Made by a program: the position numbers and the translations under genes | Shown: positions 55,388-64,000 of the stretch, piece by piece | Position numbering within the stretch: position 1 is the first letter of the stretch | Layout: each line of letters starts with the position of its first letter | Source: UBA8106 sp964569695 | GTDB lineage: Bacteria; Acidobacteriota; Vicinamibacteria; Vicinamibacterales; UBA823 | Assembly (NCBI GenBank): GCA_964569695.1 | Contig: CAZMUA010000013.1 | Coordinates: 32,629-96,628, forward strand | Length of the DNA: 64,000 nt | Reading direction: 5' to 3' | Notes under the pieces: model-generated | What the model was told of the DNA's origin: nothing | The model's database searches: none | What the model saw: the letters and a program-made list of their open reading frames with translations, nothing else

Positions 55388-56149
55388 ATGAATGAATCGA
55401 TTCGTTCAGACGCCCGCGATGCTGAAGAGCTCCGTCCAACCCGATTAACACCGGATTACTTGCTCCATGCCGAGGGCTCGGTGTTAATTGAAGCAGGTCG
55501 GACACGAGTTATTTGCACTGCCAGCGTTGAAGATCGAGTGCCACCATTTCTGCGCGGTTCCGGCAAGGGATGGATCACTGCGGAATACGGCATGTTACCT
55601 CGGGCCACAACCACCCGTGTCACGCGCGAGGCGTCGAAAGGTAAGGTTAGTGGGCGAACTCAAGAAATTCAGCGCCTTATCGGTCGTTCGTTACGAGCGG
55701 TTTCTCAACTCGAGGCTCTCGGTGAACGGACGATTTGGATTGACTGCGACGTGATTCAAGCCGATGGCGGCACTCGAACGGCATCCATTACGGGTGGATT
55801 TGTAGCCCTCGTCTTGGCCCTGCAGAAAATGCGTGAAGCAAGCATCATCGACTCAATGCCGGTACAAGATTACGTGGCAGCCACGAGTGTCGGGGTCGTT
55901 GGTGGCACACCCATACTAGACTTGGCGTACGAAGAGGATTCTAGTGCCGATGTTGACATGAATGTGGTCAAAACTGGTGATGGCCGCTTTATCGAAGTGC
56001 AAGGTACGGCAGAGATGGAACCGTTCGGGCGCGATGCATTGGACCGACTTTTGGAACTGGCTGACATTGGTACTCGACACCTAATCGACCTGCAGCGTGA
56101 CATCGTTGGATTGTTTCTAGCTGATGCAACTACTGATTGCGACCACTAA
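55388..56149 (+). CDS. rph: Ribonuclease PH
   Basis: This 253-residue phosphorolytic exonuclease trims tRNA 3' ends. Start ATG at 55388 follows AGGAG (55376-55380); a start 17 codons earlier lacks a site. Conserved elements: VLIEAGRTRVICTASVED, GWITAEYGMLPRAT, EIQRLIGRSLRAV, IDCDVIQADGGTRTASITG and EVQGTAEMEPF. The 3' end overlaps rdgB by 26 bases. Confidence 0.96.
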   Translation: MNESIRSDARDAEELRPTRLTPDYLLHAEGSVLIEAGRTRVICTASVEDRVPPFLRGSGKGWITAEYGMLPRATTTRVTREASKGKVSGRTQEIQRLIGRSLRAVSQLEALGERTIWIDCDVIQADGGTRTASITGGFVALVLALQKMREASIIDSMPVQDYVAATSVGVVGGTPILDLAYEEDSSADVDMNVVKTGDGRFIEVQGTAEMEPFGRDALDRLLELADIGTRHLIDLQRDIVGLFLADATTDCDH

Positions 56150-56723
56150 TCAGGGTAAGCTCGACGAGATTAGGATGATTCTCGATGGTTTACCGATAGA
56201 GTTCTTCACATTGCGCTCATTTCCTGCCGTCGGTGAAATCGAAGAGACGGGTCAGACTTTCACTGACAATTCACGTATCAAAGCTGAGCACTATGCGGAC
56301 AAGACAGGCATGCTTACAGTTGCTGAGGACTCTGGGCTTGCTATCGATGCCCTAGACGGTCAACCTGGAGTGCGATCATCGCGATTTAACGGCGAAACCT
56401 ACGAAGAAAAATTTTCTGAGATTTACAAGCAACTCTCTAAATGTGGAGGCAAAGGAAGTTCGGCGCGATTTGTCTGCGCACTTACGTTAATAGACAAGAA
56501 AATTATTTTCGAAGCCAAGGGTACAGTTGAAGGTTTTATCGCAGCCGAACCTCGTGGGAAGGCAGGTTTTGGTTATGATCCCATATTTTATTACCCGCAG
56601 CACTCATGCACCCTAGCCGAGCTTTCACGGGAGCAAAAGATTGCAATTAGTCATCGAGGGCGGGCATTCCGTCAACTACGAACCTTCCTTGCAACTTGGC
56701 AGCATGAGACACACCTTCGTTAA
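56124..56723 (+). CDS. rdgB: XTP/dITP diphosphatase
   Basis: This 199-residue house-cleaning enzyme removes xanthosine, inosine and deaminated nucleoside triphosphates. The start MQLLIATTNQGKLDEI is the family N terminus, so the 26-base overlap with rph is real. Other motifs: EETGQTFTDNSRIKAEHYA, TVAEDSGLAIDAL, GKAGFGYDPIF and ISHRGRAFRQL. Confidence 0.95.
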   Translation: MQLLIATTNQGKLDEIRMILDGLPIEFFTLRSFPAVGEIEETGQTFTDNSRIKAEHYADKTGMLTVAEDSGLAIDALDGQPGVRSSRFNGETYEEKFSEIYKQLSKCGGKGSSARFVCALTLIDKKIIFEAKGTVEGFIAAEPRGKAGFGYDPIFYYPQHSCTLAELSREQKIAISHRGRAFRQLRTFLATWQHETHLR

Positions 56724-56840
56724 TCCTCGTTCGTACAAATAGATTCACTGAGTTTCTTAAGAAGAAAATGAGCCTGAAAAACCTTCACTCTCAGAACGGG
56801 ACGCAGGAGTGACGGAAAGCGCTGAACCATCGTGCTTCGA

Positions 56841-56869
56841 TTGGTATGCTTGGTATGATAGGTTGTAAT
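56841..56869 (+). promoter_or_regulatory. Possible promoter of tRNA-Pro
   Basis: TTGGTA (56841-56846) and TGTAAT (56864-56869) are 17 bases apart, 19 bases before the tRNA. The spacer repeats TTGGTATG directly. Confidence 0.35.
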
Positions 56870-56887
56870 GACCGTGTCCAAATCAAT

Positions 56888-56964
56888 CGGGGCGTGGCGT
56901 AGCTTGGTATCGCGCCTGCTTTGGGAGCAGGAGGTCCCCGGTTCAAATCCGGGCGCCCCGACCA
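56888..56964 (+). tRNA. tRNA-Pro (anticodon TGG)
   Basis: The acceptor is CGGGGCG with CGCCCCG, the anticodon stem is CCTGC/GCAGG with loop TTTGGGA (TGG at 56922-56924), and the T arm is CCCGG TTCAAAT CCGGG. Discriminator A and CCA are encoded. It occupies most of the rdgB to secreted-protein intergenic region, and I see nothing else there. Confidence 0.97.
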
Positions 56965-57057
56965 ATTTCCGTTCTGCACAAGATCTTGTTTCGAGCTAGT
57001 AACTGAAGTGATATCACCAGCGCCAGGTCCAAGATCGACTGCGTCAGGAAAAAGAAG

Positions 57058-57963
57058 ATGGAACGCCTAAGAATCCAACAATGGCTTTCAAAAATCGCTT
57101 TTGTCCTTATTGGTAGTATCAGTATATTTGGAGCCAATCCTTTAGTTGCGCAGGAATCCACATTAGAAAATGTACTAAGCTTGGCTGCGGAGTACGTGGA
57201 TCGATATCAACGAGATCTCGGCGCCGTTATCGCAGAGGAACACTACCTGCAAGTGACTGACGGCGTTAACAATCGTCGGCTGGTCTCCGACCTATTCGTC
57301 TTTAGTATGCCAGGTGAGCAGGAGCCGTGGCTCGCCTTCCGAGACGTTATCTCAGTCAATGGAACACCGGTAGAAGATCGACAACAACGCCTCGAAGACG
57401 TATTTCGCGAATCACCAATCATCACTGGACCTGTGCGTCGTCGTCTCATCACAGAAAGCGCACGCTATAACATCGGCGGGATCAGTCGAAACATGAACGT
57501 CCCTACTATGGCTTTGCAATTACTCGCAGCGTCGGACCAGCATCGGTTTCAATTTAAGAAAAAACGAGACCGGAAAATTGATGGAATCTCTGTATGGGAA
57601 CTTGAGTTTGAAGAGCACACTGCTCCTGCATTAATTAAGAATGGTCGAGGTGGAGATCTGTTCAGTTATGGCACGGTGTGGATTGAACCGACAACAGGAC
57701 GTGTGATACAGACTGATTTCCGAGCTAAAGATGAAGTGGCTGAACTTGAAATTCAAATGCGTGTGAAGTACAAAGCCGACGAAAACTTAGGCATCTTCGT
57801 GCCAGAAACAATGACCGAGCGGTACAAAGTTCGACTTCGTCCACTGACCTTAAGCCCTTTTGCCAGGCGAAATCTTGAAGTCAACTGCGAAGCAAAGTAC
57901 TCAAACTTCAGGCGTTTCGAAGTACAGGTCGATATGGGCGTTAATACACCCCCGAACCCATAA
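57058..57963 (+). CDS. Secreted protein of unknown function
   Basis: This 301-residue protein has a signal ending at about residue 31 (PLVAQES). The N-terminal helix AAEYVDRYQRDLGAVIAEEHY is followed by two strand-rich regions (LFVFSMPGEQEPWLAFRDV and GTVWIEPTTGRVIQTDFRA). The second half resembles lipoprotein-carrier-like or outer-membrane-lipoprotein beta folds. No catalytic motif is evident. I know similar proteins as unnamed families from acidobacterial genomes, but no function. Confidence 0.55.
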   Translation: MERLRIQQWLSKIAFVLIGSISIFGANPLVAQESTLENVLSLAAEYVDRYQRDLGAVIAEEHYLQVTDGVNNRRLVSDLFVFSMPGEQEPWLAFRDVISVNGTPVEDRQQRLEDVFRESPIITGPVRRRLITESARYNIGGISRNMNVPTMALQLLAASDQHRFQFKKKRDRKIDGISVWELEFEEHTAPALIKNGRGGDLFSYGTVWIEPTTGRVIQTDFRAKDEVAELEIQMRVKYKADENLGIFVPETMTERYKVRLRPLTLSPFARRNLEVNCEAKYSNFRRFEVQVDMGVNTPPNP

Positions 57964-57994
57964 ACCTCGACGCTAAAACCTGATTTGTTGTCGA

Positions 57995-58669
57995 CTACGA
58001 AGAAACCCAGCGCGGACAATCAACACCGATACCGCCAAGACCACAGTAACCATGCGGGTTTTTGGCAAGGTATTGTTGATGGTAATCCTCGGCATAATAG
58101 AACGATGGCGCATCGACAATTTCAGTCGTGACCGCGCGACGATGCCCAGCCTGCACTAACGCTTGTTCGTAAGTTGTTCGCGAGGTCCGCGCAGCCCTTA
58201 ACTGTGTGTCGTCGTAGGCGTAGATACCTGACCGGTACTGGGTACCAACATCATTGCCTTGACGCATGCCTTGTGTCGGATCGTGCGATTCCCAAAACAC
58301 CCTCAGTAAGTGTGCATAACTTACAGACTCGAGATCAAAGACGACACGGACGACTTCATTGTGACCCGTCTGCCCAGTACAAACTTCCTGATAAGTCGCA
58401 TTAGGCGTGTAACCACCTGCGTACCCGACTGCAGTGGTGTACACGCCCTCGATCTGCCAGAATGTTCGCTCGGCACCCCAAAAGCAGCCCAAACCGAACA
58501 AAGCCATCGTTAATTCCTTCGGAAACGGTGGCTTGAGTGGATTACCGTTGACAAAGTGCGCGTCTGGCACCGGCATTGCCGTGGGTCTTCCTGGTAACGC
58601 TTCAGATAATTTCGGCACAGCTGATGCTCCCTTGAAAATCAGGTAATCCGTGACTATCGCTCCAACCAC
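57995..58669 (-). CDS. msrA: Peptide methionine sulfoxide reductase A
   Basis: This 224-residue enzyme of the long E. coli type repairs methionine-S-sulfoxide. N-terminal SEALPGRPTAMPVPDAHFVNG, catalytic Cys in GLGCFWGAERTF, GYAGGYTPNATYQEVCTG, GTQYRSGIY and AEDYHQQYLAKNP are conserved. Recycling cysteines are in the C-terminal YCGLGGIGVDCP, one position shifted from E. coli GVC. Confidence 0.95.
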   Translation of the reverse strand: MVGAIVTDYLIFKGASAVPKLSEALPGRPTAMPVPDAHFVNGNPLKPPFPKELTMALFGLGCFWGAERTFWQIEGVYTTAVGYAGGYTPNATYQEVCTGQTGHNEVVRVVFDLESVSYAHLLRVFWESHDPTQGMRQGNDVGTQYRSGIYAYDDTQLRAARTSRTTYEQALVQAGHRRAVTTEIVDAPSFYYAEDYHQQYLAKNPHGYCGLGGIGVDCPRWVSS

Positions 58670-58804
58670 TAAAGTGAAACTGACACACTTATTGGAAGTA
58701 TTTTATACACTATCTATGTATGCTGAAACACGACACTGCAAGTGTTGGCATCAGCCACAGCCTTCTCACTTCCTGGTTATGCTGCTCCAAGGACAATAAT
58801 CTCA

Positions 58805-60610
58805 ATGATTGGTGATCAACTATTTATTTTCGGAGTGCTTCTGACAGTCTTCGCCCTACTCTTGTCGGGGCGGATGAGATACGACGTCGTTGCCTTCGGT
58901 GCCTTAATTGTTGCCTCGATGGGTGGAGCGGTGCCTCAGAATGCGCTGTTTGACGGGTTTGCACATCCCGCGACGGTGATCATCGCACTGGTGTTAGTCA
59001 TCAGCGAAGGACTGAAGAGTTCAGGGGCGATTGAGGTGTTAGCTCGCTATCTGATTAGCGCCTCACGGAAACTCCGCCTGCATATCGCCATCATGTCAAC
59101 AGTTGCTGCTGCACTGAGTGCGATCATGAACAATGTCGCAGCACTCGCATTATTGATGCCAGTAGATATGCAAGCCGCGAGGAAAGCTAAACGGAGTCCG
59201 GCACTCAGTCTTATGCCCGTCTCGTTTGCATCCATTCTCGGCGGGATGGTCACCTTGATCGGCACGCCTCCAAACGTCGTCATTGCGACCTTCCGGGAGC
59301 AGTCCCTGGGAAGCTCTTACAGTATGTTCGATTTCGCGCCAGTCGGACTCATTGTCGCGATCGTGGGCATCACCTATGTGACGATTATCGGGTGGAAATT
59401 CATTCCGGTTGAACGGAGGAAACACAACAGCGCTGAAGACTTGATGGACCTAAGCAAATACATTGCTGAAGGCAAAGTGAAGGACTCATCAATAGCGATC
59501 GACAAGACGCTGCAGGACCTGCGAAAGATCGCAAGAGATGAGTACGATGTGGAGGATCTTACCGGTCTTGTCCGCCAAAGCAAGCGTCTCACTGGCAAGA
59601 TAGATCTTGAGGTTATACGCAAGGGCGACGTAATCGTCATGAAGGGTCACCCTCACGCAATCGAACAATTCATCGGCTCGGCAGGTTTGGAATACGCGGG
59701 CGGTGCAAAGCACGAAGGTGTCACAAGCGAAAAACCCGAACTACTTGAAGTTGCTGTGCCGGAAGGTGCGCGAATTGTTGGGCGTTCCGCCTATGACCTC
59801 AGACTCCTCTGGCGGCGCAAGGTGACTCTACTCGGTGTCTCACGTAACGGGAAACAGTTTCACGATCGGGTTCGCAAGTTACGTATCAAGGCTGGTGACA
59901 TGTTGTTGCTCATCGGTGATGAAGATATCCTGGACGACGTTGTAGACTGGCTGGGCTGCCTCCCGCTAGCCGACCGGAAAGAAAAGCCACTCGAAGTAGT
60001 TCAGCGGAACAAGGCTTGGCTGGCAGTTCTAACTTTCGCCGCAGCAGTCCTCACAGCGAGTGTCGGCCTACTCTACTTACCAGTTGCGCTCGGAGCCGTC
60101 GCCGTCATCTATCTACTGTTCCGTATCGTGCCACCGTCCCAGGTATACGAGAAGATACAATGGGAGGTCATCGTTTTACTTGGCTGCTTGATTCCGATAG
60201 GAACTGCGCTAGAAGAAAGTGGCGGGACGGCCTTGATCGCACAAGGCATTGTTGATTGGTCACAAGGATTGCCTGTAGTCGCCGTCCTTGCGATTCTCAT
60301 GGTCGTGACTATGACCTTGTCGGATGTACTAAACAATGTTGCTACGGCATTGATCGCTGCTCCGATCGGGCTCAGCATTGCTCAACAGCTCGGAGTCAGT
60401 CCGGATCCATTCTTGATGGCTGTTGCAGTCGCTGCTTCGTGTGCTTTCCTGACACCCATCGGCCACAAGAACAACATGATCATCATGGGGCCAGGTGGCT
60501 ACAAATTCGGTGACTATTGGAGGATGGGGTTACCATTGGAAATACTCGTGGTGGCCATCGGACTACCTGTTATTCTCCTAGTCTGGCCATTAGCGGGCAA
60601 CCTGCAGTGA
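58805..60610 (+). CDS. SLC13/DASS-type anion transporter with two RCK_C domains
   Basis: This 601-residue protein has two transmembrane halves with the paired-loop motif: AIMNNVAALALLMP, then SFASILGGMVTLIGTPPNV, and in the second half VLNNVATALIAAPIGL with TPIGHKNNMIIMGPGGY. Between them, about 200-390, lie two RCK_C-like domains (RKGDVIVMKGHPHAIEQF, LRIKAGDMLLLIGDED). The ATG at 58805 precedes the first helix; an upstream GTG (58742) would add 21 residues. Family substrates include sulfate, phosphate and dicarboxylates. It shares one base with the phosphatase gene. Confidence 0.82.
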   Translation: MIGDQLFIFGVLLTVFALLLSGRMRYDVVAFGALIVASMGGAVPQNALFDGFAHPATVIIALVLVISEGLKSSGAIEVLARYLISASRKLRLHIAIMSTVAAALSAIMNNVAALALLMPVDMQAARKAKRSPALSLMPVSFASILGGMVTLIGTPPNVVIATFREQSLGSSYSMFDFAPVGLIVAIVGITYVTIIGWKFIPVERRKHNSAEDLMDLSKYIAEGKVKDSSIAIDKTLQDLRKIARDEYDVEDLTGLVRQSKRLTGKIDLEVIRKGDVIVMKGHPHAIEQFIGSAGLEYAGGAKHEGVTSEKPELLEVAVPEGARIVGRSAYDLRLLWRRKVTLLGVSRNGKQFHDRVRKLRIKAGDMLLLIGDEDILDDVVDWLGCLPLADRKEKPLEVVQRNKAWLAVLTFAAAVLTASVGLLYLPVALGAVAVIYLLFRIVPPSQVYEKIQWEVIVLLGCLIPIGTALEESGGTALIAQGIVDWSQGLPVVAVLAILMVVTMTLSDVLNNVATALIAAPIGLSIAQQLGVSPDPFLMAVAVAASCAFLTPIGHKNNMIIMGPGGYKFGDYWRMGLPLEILVVAIGLPVILLVWPLAGNLQ

Positions 60611-62211
60611 TGAGGCAACGGAACATCTACTGGGCGGCAATTGTTGTACTGGTAATTTACAGCAACACCGGAAATCTCTTCGCTGAAGCGCCAAAATTGA
60701 TCGTCGTGTTAGTGGTCGATCAAATGCGCGCCGATGCTATTGAACGATACCAGCACAACTGGACTGCCGGTCTTCGGCGTCTCGTAAACGAAGGAGCGTG
60801 GTTTCGGCAAGCCCGGTACTCCTACTTCGGAACACTGACCTGTGCGGGACACACCACAATCTCCACCGGTACGGTGCCGTCCACCCACGGGATGATTCTC
60901 GATGGTTGGTGGGACACAACTGTCGGACGACGTGTTCGTTGTACTGCGGATTCAGCAACCAATGTCGTACGTTATGGTAGTGGAGGCCGCGAGCAGCATG
61001 GCCCGTCAAACCTTAGTGTTCCCACACTGGCAGACGCTCTTCGGACCCAACGTGACACTGACTCCAAGATTGTGGCGTTTTCCATTAAGTCGAGAGCAGC
61101 GATTCCACTATCAGGCCAACGGGCTGACGCGGTGGCCTGGTTTGACGACGGCAATGCGTGGACAACCTCGACTGCCTTCACAGCAGAGCCGGTGCCATTC
61201 ATAGCAAATTGGGTAAAACAACATCCAGTTGAAAACGCTTTCGGTCATGTCTGGACCCCTTCACTCAGACCTGAGCAATTCCGTTTCACGACTGATGATA
61301 AGACGTCGTTCGCCCATCGGCTTGGAAGCCCGTCTAATGATCCAGATACGGCCTTTTACAATGACTGGAAACGTAGTCCGCTGGCCGACGAGTACGTCGC
61401 CAATCTAGGAATTGCCGCACTCGACGCCTTGGACCTGGAGACCCAAGGCGGAATAAATTATTTGGCCTTAGGCTTCTCGGCATCGGACTATGTCGGTCAC
61501 GATTTCGGCCCACGCAGCCTGGAATTGCAAGATCTTTACTTTAGACTTGATGCCACAATTGGAAAACTCTTGAATCATCTGGATGAAATGGTTGGACGCA
61601 ACAATTATGTGGTGACACTAACAGCCGACCACGGGTTAGGACCGTCATCCGACCGGGCAGTTGCGTTAGGGTTTGACGCCGGTCGTATTAGCCGCCAAGA
61701 CGTATTGGACCGGGTTAACCGCGCTCTGGAACCCGTCTTGGGTCCAGGGAAACATGCAACCGGCATGACCCATACGGACTTCTATTTCGACCCACAGGTG
61801 TATCAAACCTTGCTTGGGAATCCCGAGGCCATGCGGACTGCCATCAATACTTTGAATGGAATTCCTGGAGTACAACGAGTTTTCCAACCAGACGAACTAT
61901 TACAAAAACCCTTCACAGATCCCCTAACGGAACAGGTTGCGCGCAGCTATTACCCAGGGCGTAGTGGCGATCTCATTGTCATTCCAAAACCGTACTGGTA
62001 CACGTGGATACGTCAAGCTGACCATGGTACCGGGTATGACTACGATGTTCGTGTTCCAATCATTTTTTATGGAGCTGGCATCGAGTCTGGACACTACTGG
62101 ACATCGGCTGCTCCTTCGGACATCGCACCCACGCTTGCGCTATTGGCAGGCGTCACGTTACCTCATCCTGATGGCCACGTGCTAACAGAAGCACTTGCTA
62201 CCTCTCATTAA
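60610..62211 (+). CDS. PafA-like alkaline phosphatase
   Basis: This 533-residue exported metalloenzyme starts at the ATG sharing a base with the transporter stop (TGATG). A signal ends near residue 24. Zinc site and nucleophile: LVVDQMRADAI, LTCAGHTTISTG (Thr77), SDYVGHDFGP, LTADHGLG and ADHGTGYDYDV. The Lys160/Arg162 pair in FSIKSRAAI corresponds to the PafA lysine-arginine that favours phosphomonoesters. Role is probably phosphate scavenging in the periplasm. Confidence 0.86.
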   Translation: MRQRNIYWAAIVVLVIYSNTGNLFAEAPKLIVVLVVDQMRADAIERYQHNWTAGLRRLVNEGAWFRQARYSYFGTLTCAGHTTISTGTVPSTHGMILDGWWDTTVGRRVRCTADSATNVVRYGSGGREQHGPSNLSVPTLADALRTQRDTDSKIVAFSIKSRAAIPLSGQRADAVAWFDDGNAWTTSTAFTAEPVPFIANWVKQHPVENAFGHVWTPSLRPEQFRFTTDDKTSFAHRLGSPSNDPDTAFYNDWKRSPLADEYVANLGIAALDALDLETQGGINYLALGFSASDYVGHDFGPRSLELQDLYFRLDATIGKLLNHLDEMVGRNNYVVTLTADHGLGPSSDRAVALGFDAGRISRQDVLDRVNRALEPVLGPGKHATGMTHTDFYFDPQVYQTLLGNPEAMRTAINTLNGIPGVQRVFQPDELLQKPFTDPLTEQVARSYYPGRSGDLIVIPKPYWYTWIRQADHGTGYDYDVRVPIIFYGAGIESGHYWTSAAPSDIAPTLALLAGVTLPHPDGHVLTEALATSH

Positions 62212-62225
62212 CGTAAGCATCAAAG

Positions 62226-62897
62226 ATGACTGAATTTACACCACCAAGTGAACACACAATCGCCGCGTCGACACAAGGTCGCTACCTAATATCGTGTCCA
62301 ACTGGCCAGGGTCCTCATCCATTACTCGTCGGTTTTCATGGATATGGAGAGCAAGCCGAGACCCACCTAGCTGAGTTGCAACGCCTTCCTGGTGCAGAGC
62401 ACTGGCTCCTTGCATCCGTCCAAGGCCTGCACTGGTTCTACAGTTCAAAGCAACAAAGGGTTGTTGCAAGCTGGATGACTCGCCTCGGTCGGGAGCAAGC
62501 CATTCTAGATAATATTCAGTACGTTGATGGTGTTGTCCGTAAACTCCAACAAGAGTTTAACGTGAACAATCATTTGGTCTATGTAGGGTTCTCCCAAGGA
62601 GCCGCCATGGCATATCGAGCGGCTGCCAAAGCGGGGCACGCGTGTTCCGGCTTGATTGTGCTTGGCGGCGATTTACCAAATGATCTTAAGGAAGGTGGCC
62701 CACTTCGACTACCGAAGGTACTTATCGGTAGAGGGCAAGAAGATGACTGGTACACTCAAGAAAAATACACCTCCGACCTAGTTACCCTCCGAGAGCGTGG
62801 TATCGAAGTGTCCACAACTGTCTTTAAAGGCGGACACGAATGGACCGCTGCATTCCGCAAAGAAGTCGGCCAATTCCTAACAGCGGTAAGCTCGTGA
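62226..62897 (+). CDS. Alpha/beta hydrolase, phospholipase/carboxylesterase type
   Basis: This 223-residue cytoplasmic hydrolase has the oxyanion loop VGFHGYGEQAE and the nucleophile elbow VGFSQGAAMAY (Ser about 122). The acid is near GRGQEDDWY and His in FKGGHEWT. It matches the short carboxylesterase/phospholipase family, such as the acyl-protein thioesterase-like enzymes. It is 14 bases after the phosphatase gene, so probably co-transcribed. Confidence 0.82.
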   Translation: MTEFTPPSEHTIAASTQGRYLISCPTGQGPHPLLVGFHGYGEQAETHLAELQRLPGAEHWLLASVQGLHWFYSSKQQRVVASWMTRLGREQAILDNIQYVDGVVRKLQQEFNVNNHLVYVGFSQGAAMAYRAAAKAGHACSGLIVLGGDLPNDLKEGGPLRLPKVLIGRGQEDDWYTQEKYTSDLVTLRERGIEVSTTVFKGGHEWTAAFRKEVGQFLTAVSS

Positions 62898-62907
62898 AAG
62901 TTGTTCC

Positions 62908-64000
62908 CTAATTCTTGCTCAGCACTCGCCCCGGCGCAGCTGCCGTGAATTTGCCTTTTTCAATGACAACACTCCCGTTCACAACCACGGCATACATGCC
63001 TTGCGCCACTTGGTGCGGATCGGTATAAGTCGCCGTTTCGTGGATATCTCCTGGTTCGAAGATGGCTAGGTCGGCCCAAGCTCCAGTTTGAATTACACCG
63101 CGATTCGTCAAACCGAACACTGTTGCTGGAAGACTTGTCATCGATCTCACGGCCGATTCAAGCGACACGATCTTTCGATTGCGTACGTAACGTTCCAACT
63201 TTCTGGCATGTGCACCATAGGAACGGGGATGTGGTTTCCCGTCACCCATTGGCACCAGTCCGCCATCGCTTGATGTCATGGTGTAGCTTTGACGCATGAT
63301 GTGTTCGAGATCATCTTCCGACATATTGAAAGAGACGATCGATGCTCCCCCTTCTGCCACCAGGTCTAGCGTCGTTTCTTCAGGAGCTTGCCTTCGCATT
63401 TCTGCTATATCGGCTAGAGAACGCCCCTCGAGGCTTCGATCGTGACGGGAGAAAGCTATGATCTGGGAGGCCGCGCCACCACGCCGACGAAGATTTGTAC
63501 GAACCTCTTCTATTAACCGACGCCGTGTTTCCGGCGCACCCATTCGACGTTGCAACTCAGCTGCTCCACCAACTTGCGCCCAGCGAGGGATGAAAGCCCC
63601 AGTCAAACTTGTCGACGAAGCTGTGTACGGGTACTGATCTGCAAATACTTCAACACCGCGACGCCGAGCCATATTAAGGCGCGTCGTCGCCGCCACCGAC
63701 AAACCCCAGCTGTCGGGCCCCAACACCTTCATGTGACTGACAATCCCTGGGAGTTTGGCTTCCTCTGCAATCCGAATGACCTCATTCACAGCAGCAATTA
63801 ATCCGACCGAGTAGTTCCCTTCATCGCGGATGTGGCTAGTGTAAAGTCCCCCAAATTCACTGGCTACTGAAGCCAGCGCAATCAATTCGTCTGTCGTGGC
63901 AAAGTTTCCTGGTGCATAGAACAAACCACTCGACAACCCGTACGCGCCATTCTTCATCCCACGACGAACTAAATAGACCATCTCCACCATCACGTCTTCC
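62908..64000 (-). CDS. D-aminoacylase/N-acyl-D-amino-acid deacylase family amidohydrolase, C-terminal part
   Basis: The reading frame is open to the right edge, so the gene begins beyond 64000; about 364 residues are seen. The amidohydrolase barrel shows GMKNGAYGLSSGLFYAPG, SHIRDEGNYSVGLI, GIVSHMKVLGPDSWG and ITSSDGGLVPMG-type sequence (MTSSDGGLVPMGDG with the metal Asp). The C-terminal beta domain has LTNRGVIQTGAWADLAIFEP. The family removes N-acyl groups from D-amino acids or related compounds. The N-terminal HxH metal motif is outside the window. Confidence 0.85.
   Translation of the reverse strand, partial: EDVMVEMVYLVRRGMKNGAYGLSSGLFYAPGNFATTDELIALASVASEFGGLYTSHIRDEGNYSVGLIAAVNEVIRIAEEAKLPGIVSHMKVLGPDSWGLSVAATTRLNMARRRGVEVFADQYPYTASSTSLTGAFIPRWAQVGGAAELQRRMGAPETRRRLIEEVRTNLRRRGGAASQIIAFSRHDRSLEGRSLADIAEMRRQAPEETTLDLVAEGGASIVSFNMSEDDLEHIMRQSYTMTSSDGGLVPMGDGKPHPRSYGAHARKLERYVRNRKIVSLESAVRSMTSLPATVFGLTNRGVIQTGAWADLAIFEPGDIHETATYTDPHQVAQGMYAVVVNGSVVIEKGKFTAAAPGRVLSKN

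Noticed and set aside
1..64000. CRISPR arrays, insertion sequences, prophage or integrated elements
   Set aside because: No regularly spaced repeats, transposase or integrase motifs, or flanking direct repeats at the tRNA and tmRNA genes were found.

Overview
The window reads as a chromosomal segment of a Gram-negative, diderm heterotroph. It carries LpxB for lipid A, outer-membrane barrels, Tat signals, a GatCAB amidotransferase pathway and a PQQ dehydrogenase. The mix of secreted M28 and M16 peptidases, an S41-like protein, a PafA-like phosphatase, a D-aminoacylase-type amidohydrolase and a signal-bearing DapA-like protein resembles uncultured Acidobacteriota, perhaps Vicinamibacteria. That placement is inference; no rRNA gene is present. 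I saw no insertion sequence, prophage, CRISPR array or integration site, and base composition looks even throughout.

Layout. 1-1885 (minus): a redox/metal cluster of a cytochrome c-barrel fusion, a cupredoxin and the start of a ferritin-like/VIT protein. 2005-6455: an MsbA-like exporter, an M28 peptidase and queG. 6504-15799 (minus): acnA, lpxB, an M16 peptidase pair, an outer-membrane protein and a KHE1-like membrane protein. 15907-19793: nfo, gatC-gatA, then rpoZ with a small membrane protein, and hsp20 with a HAIR-like operator. 20126-25325 (plus): a compact run of a YmdB-type phosphoesterase, xseA, xseB, ispA, tlyA and nadK, without dxs. 25377-28165: mltG-ruvX facing a PDZ/S41 protein that has lost its catalytic residues.

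28241-36838 is the translation block: tRNA-Val, thrS, infC (apparent AUC start), rpmI, rplT, pheS, pheT, a ZapB-like coiled coil, zapA, a 6S RNA and thiL. 36882-42434 holds a 3D-domain protein, a heterodimeric ABC exporter and an aminotransferase. tmRNA is at 42625-42976. 43076-53037 is metabolic and accessory: an FAD oxidoreductase, a Na+ symporter, a PQQ dehydrogenase, a YjbQ-like protein with an unknown C-terminal half, a Tat-exported HisC-like aminotransferase, a divergent DapA-like protein and a porin. 53112-56723 is amiC-gerM-rph-rdgB. 56888-64000 holds tRNA-Pro, a secreted protein, msrA, an SLC13/RCK transporter, a PafA-like phosphatase, an esterase and a truncated amidohydrolase.

The strongest candidates for something new are the cytochrome-barrel/cupredoxin/ferritin-like cluster, the YjbQ fusion, the DapA-like protein with altered pyruvate-site motifs beside a Tat-exported aminotransferase, and the catalytically dead S41 scaffold. 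The best regulatory observations are the AUC start of infC and the HAIR-like site of hsp20.
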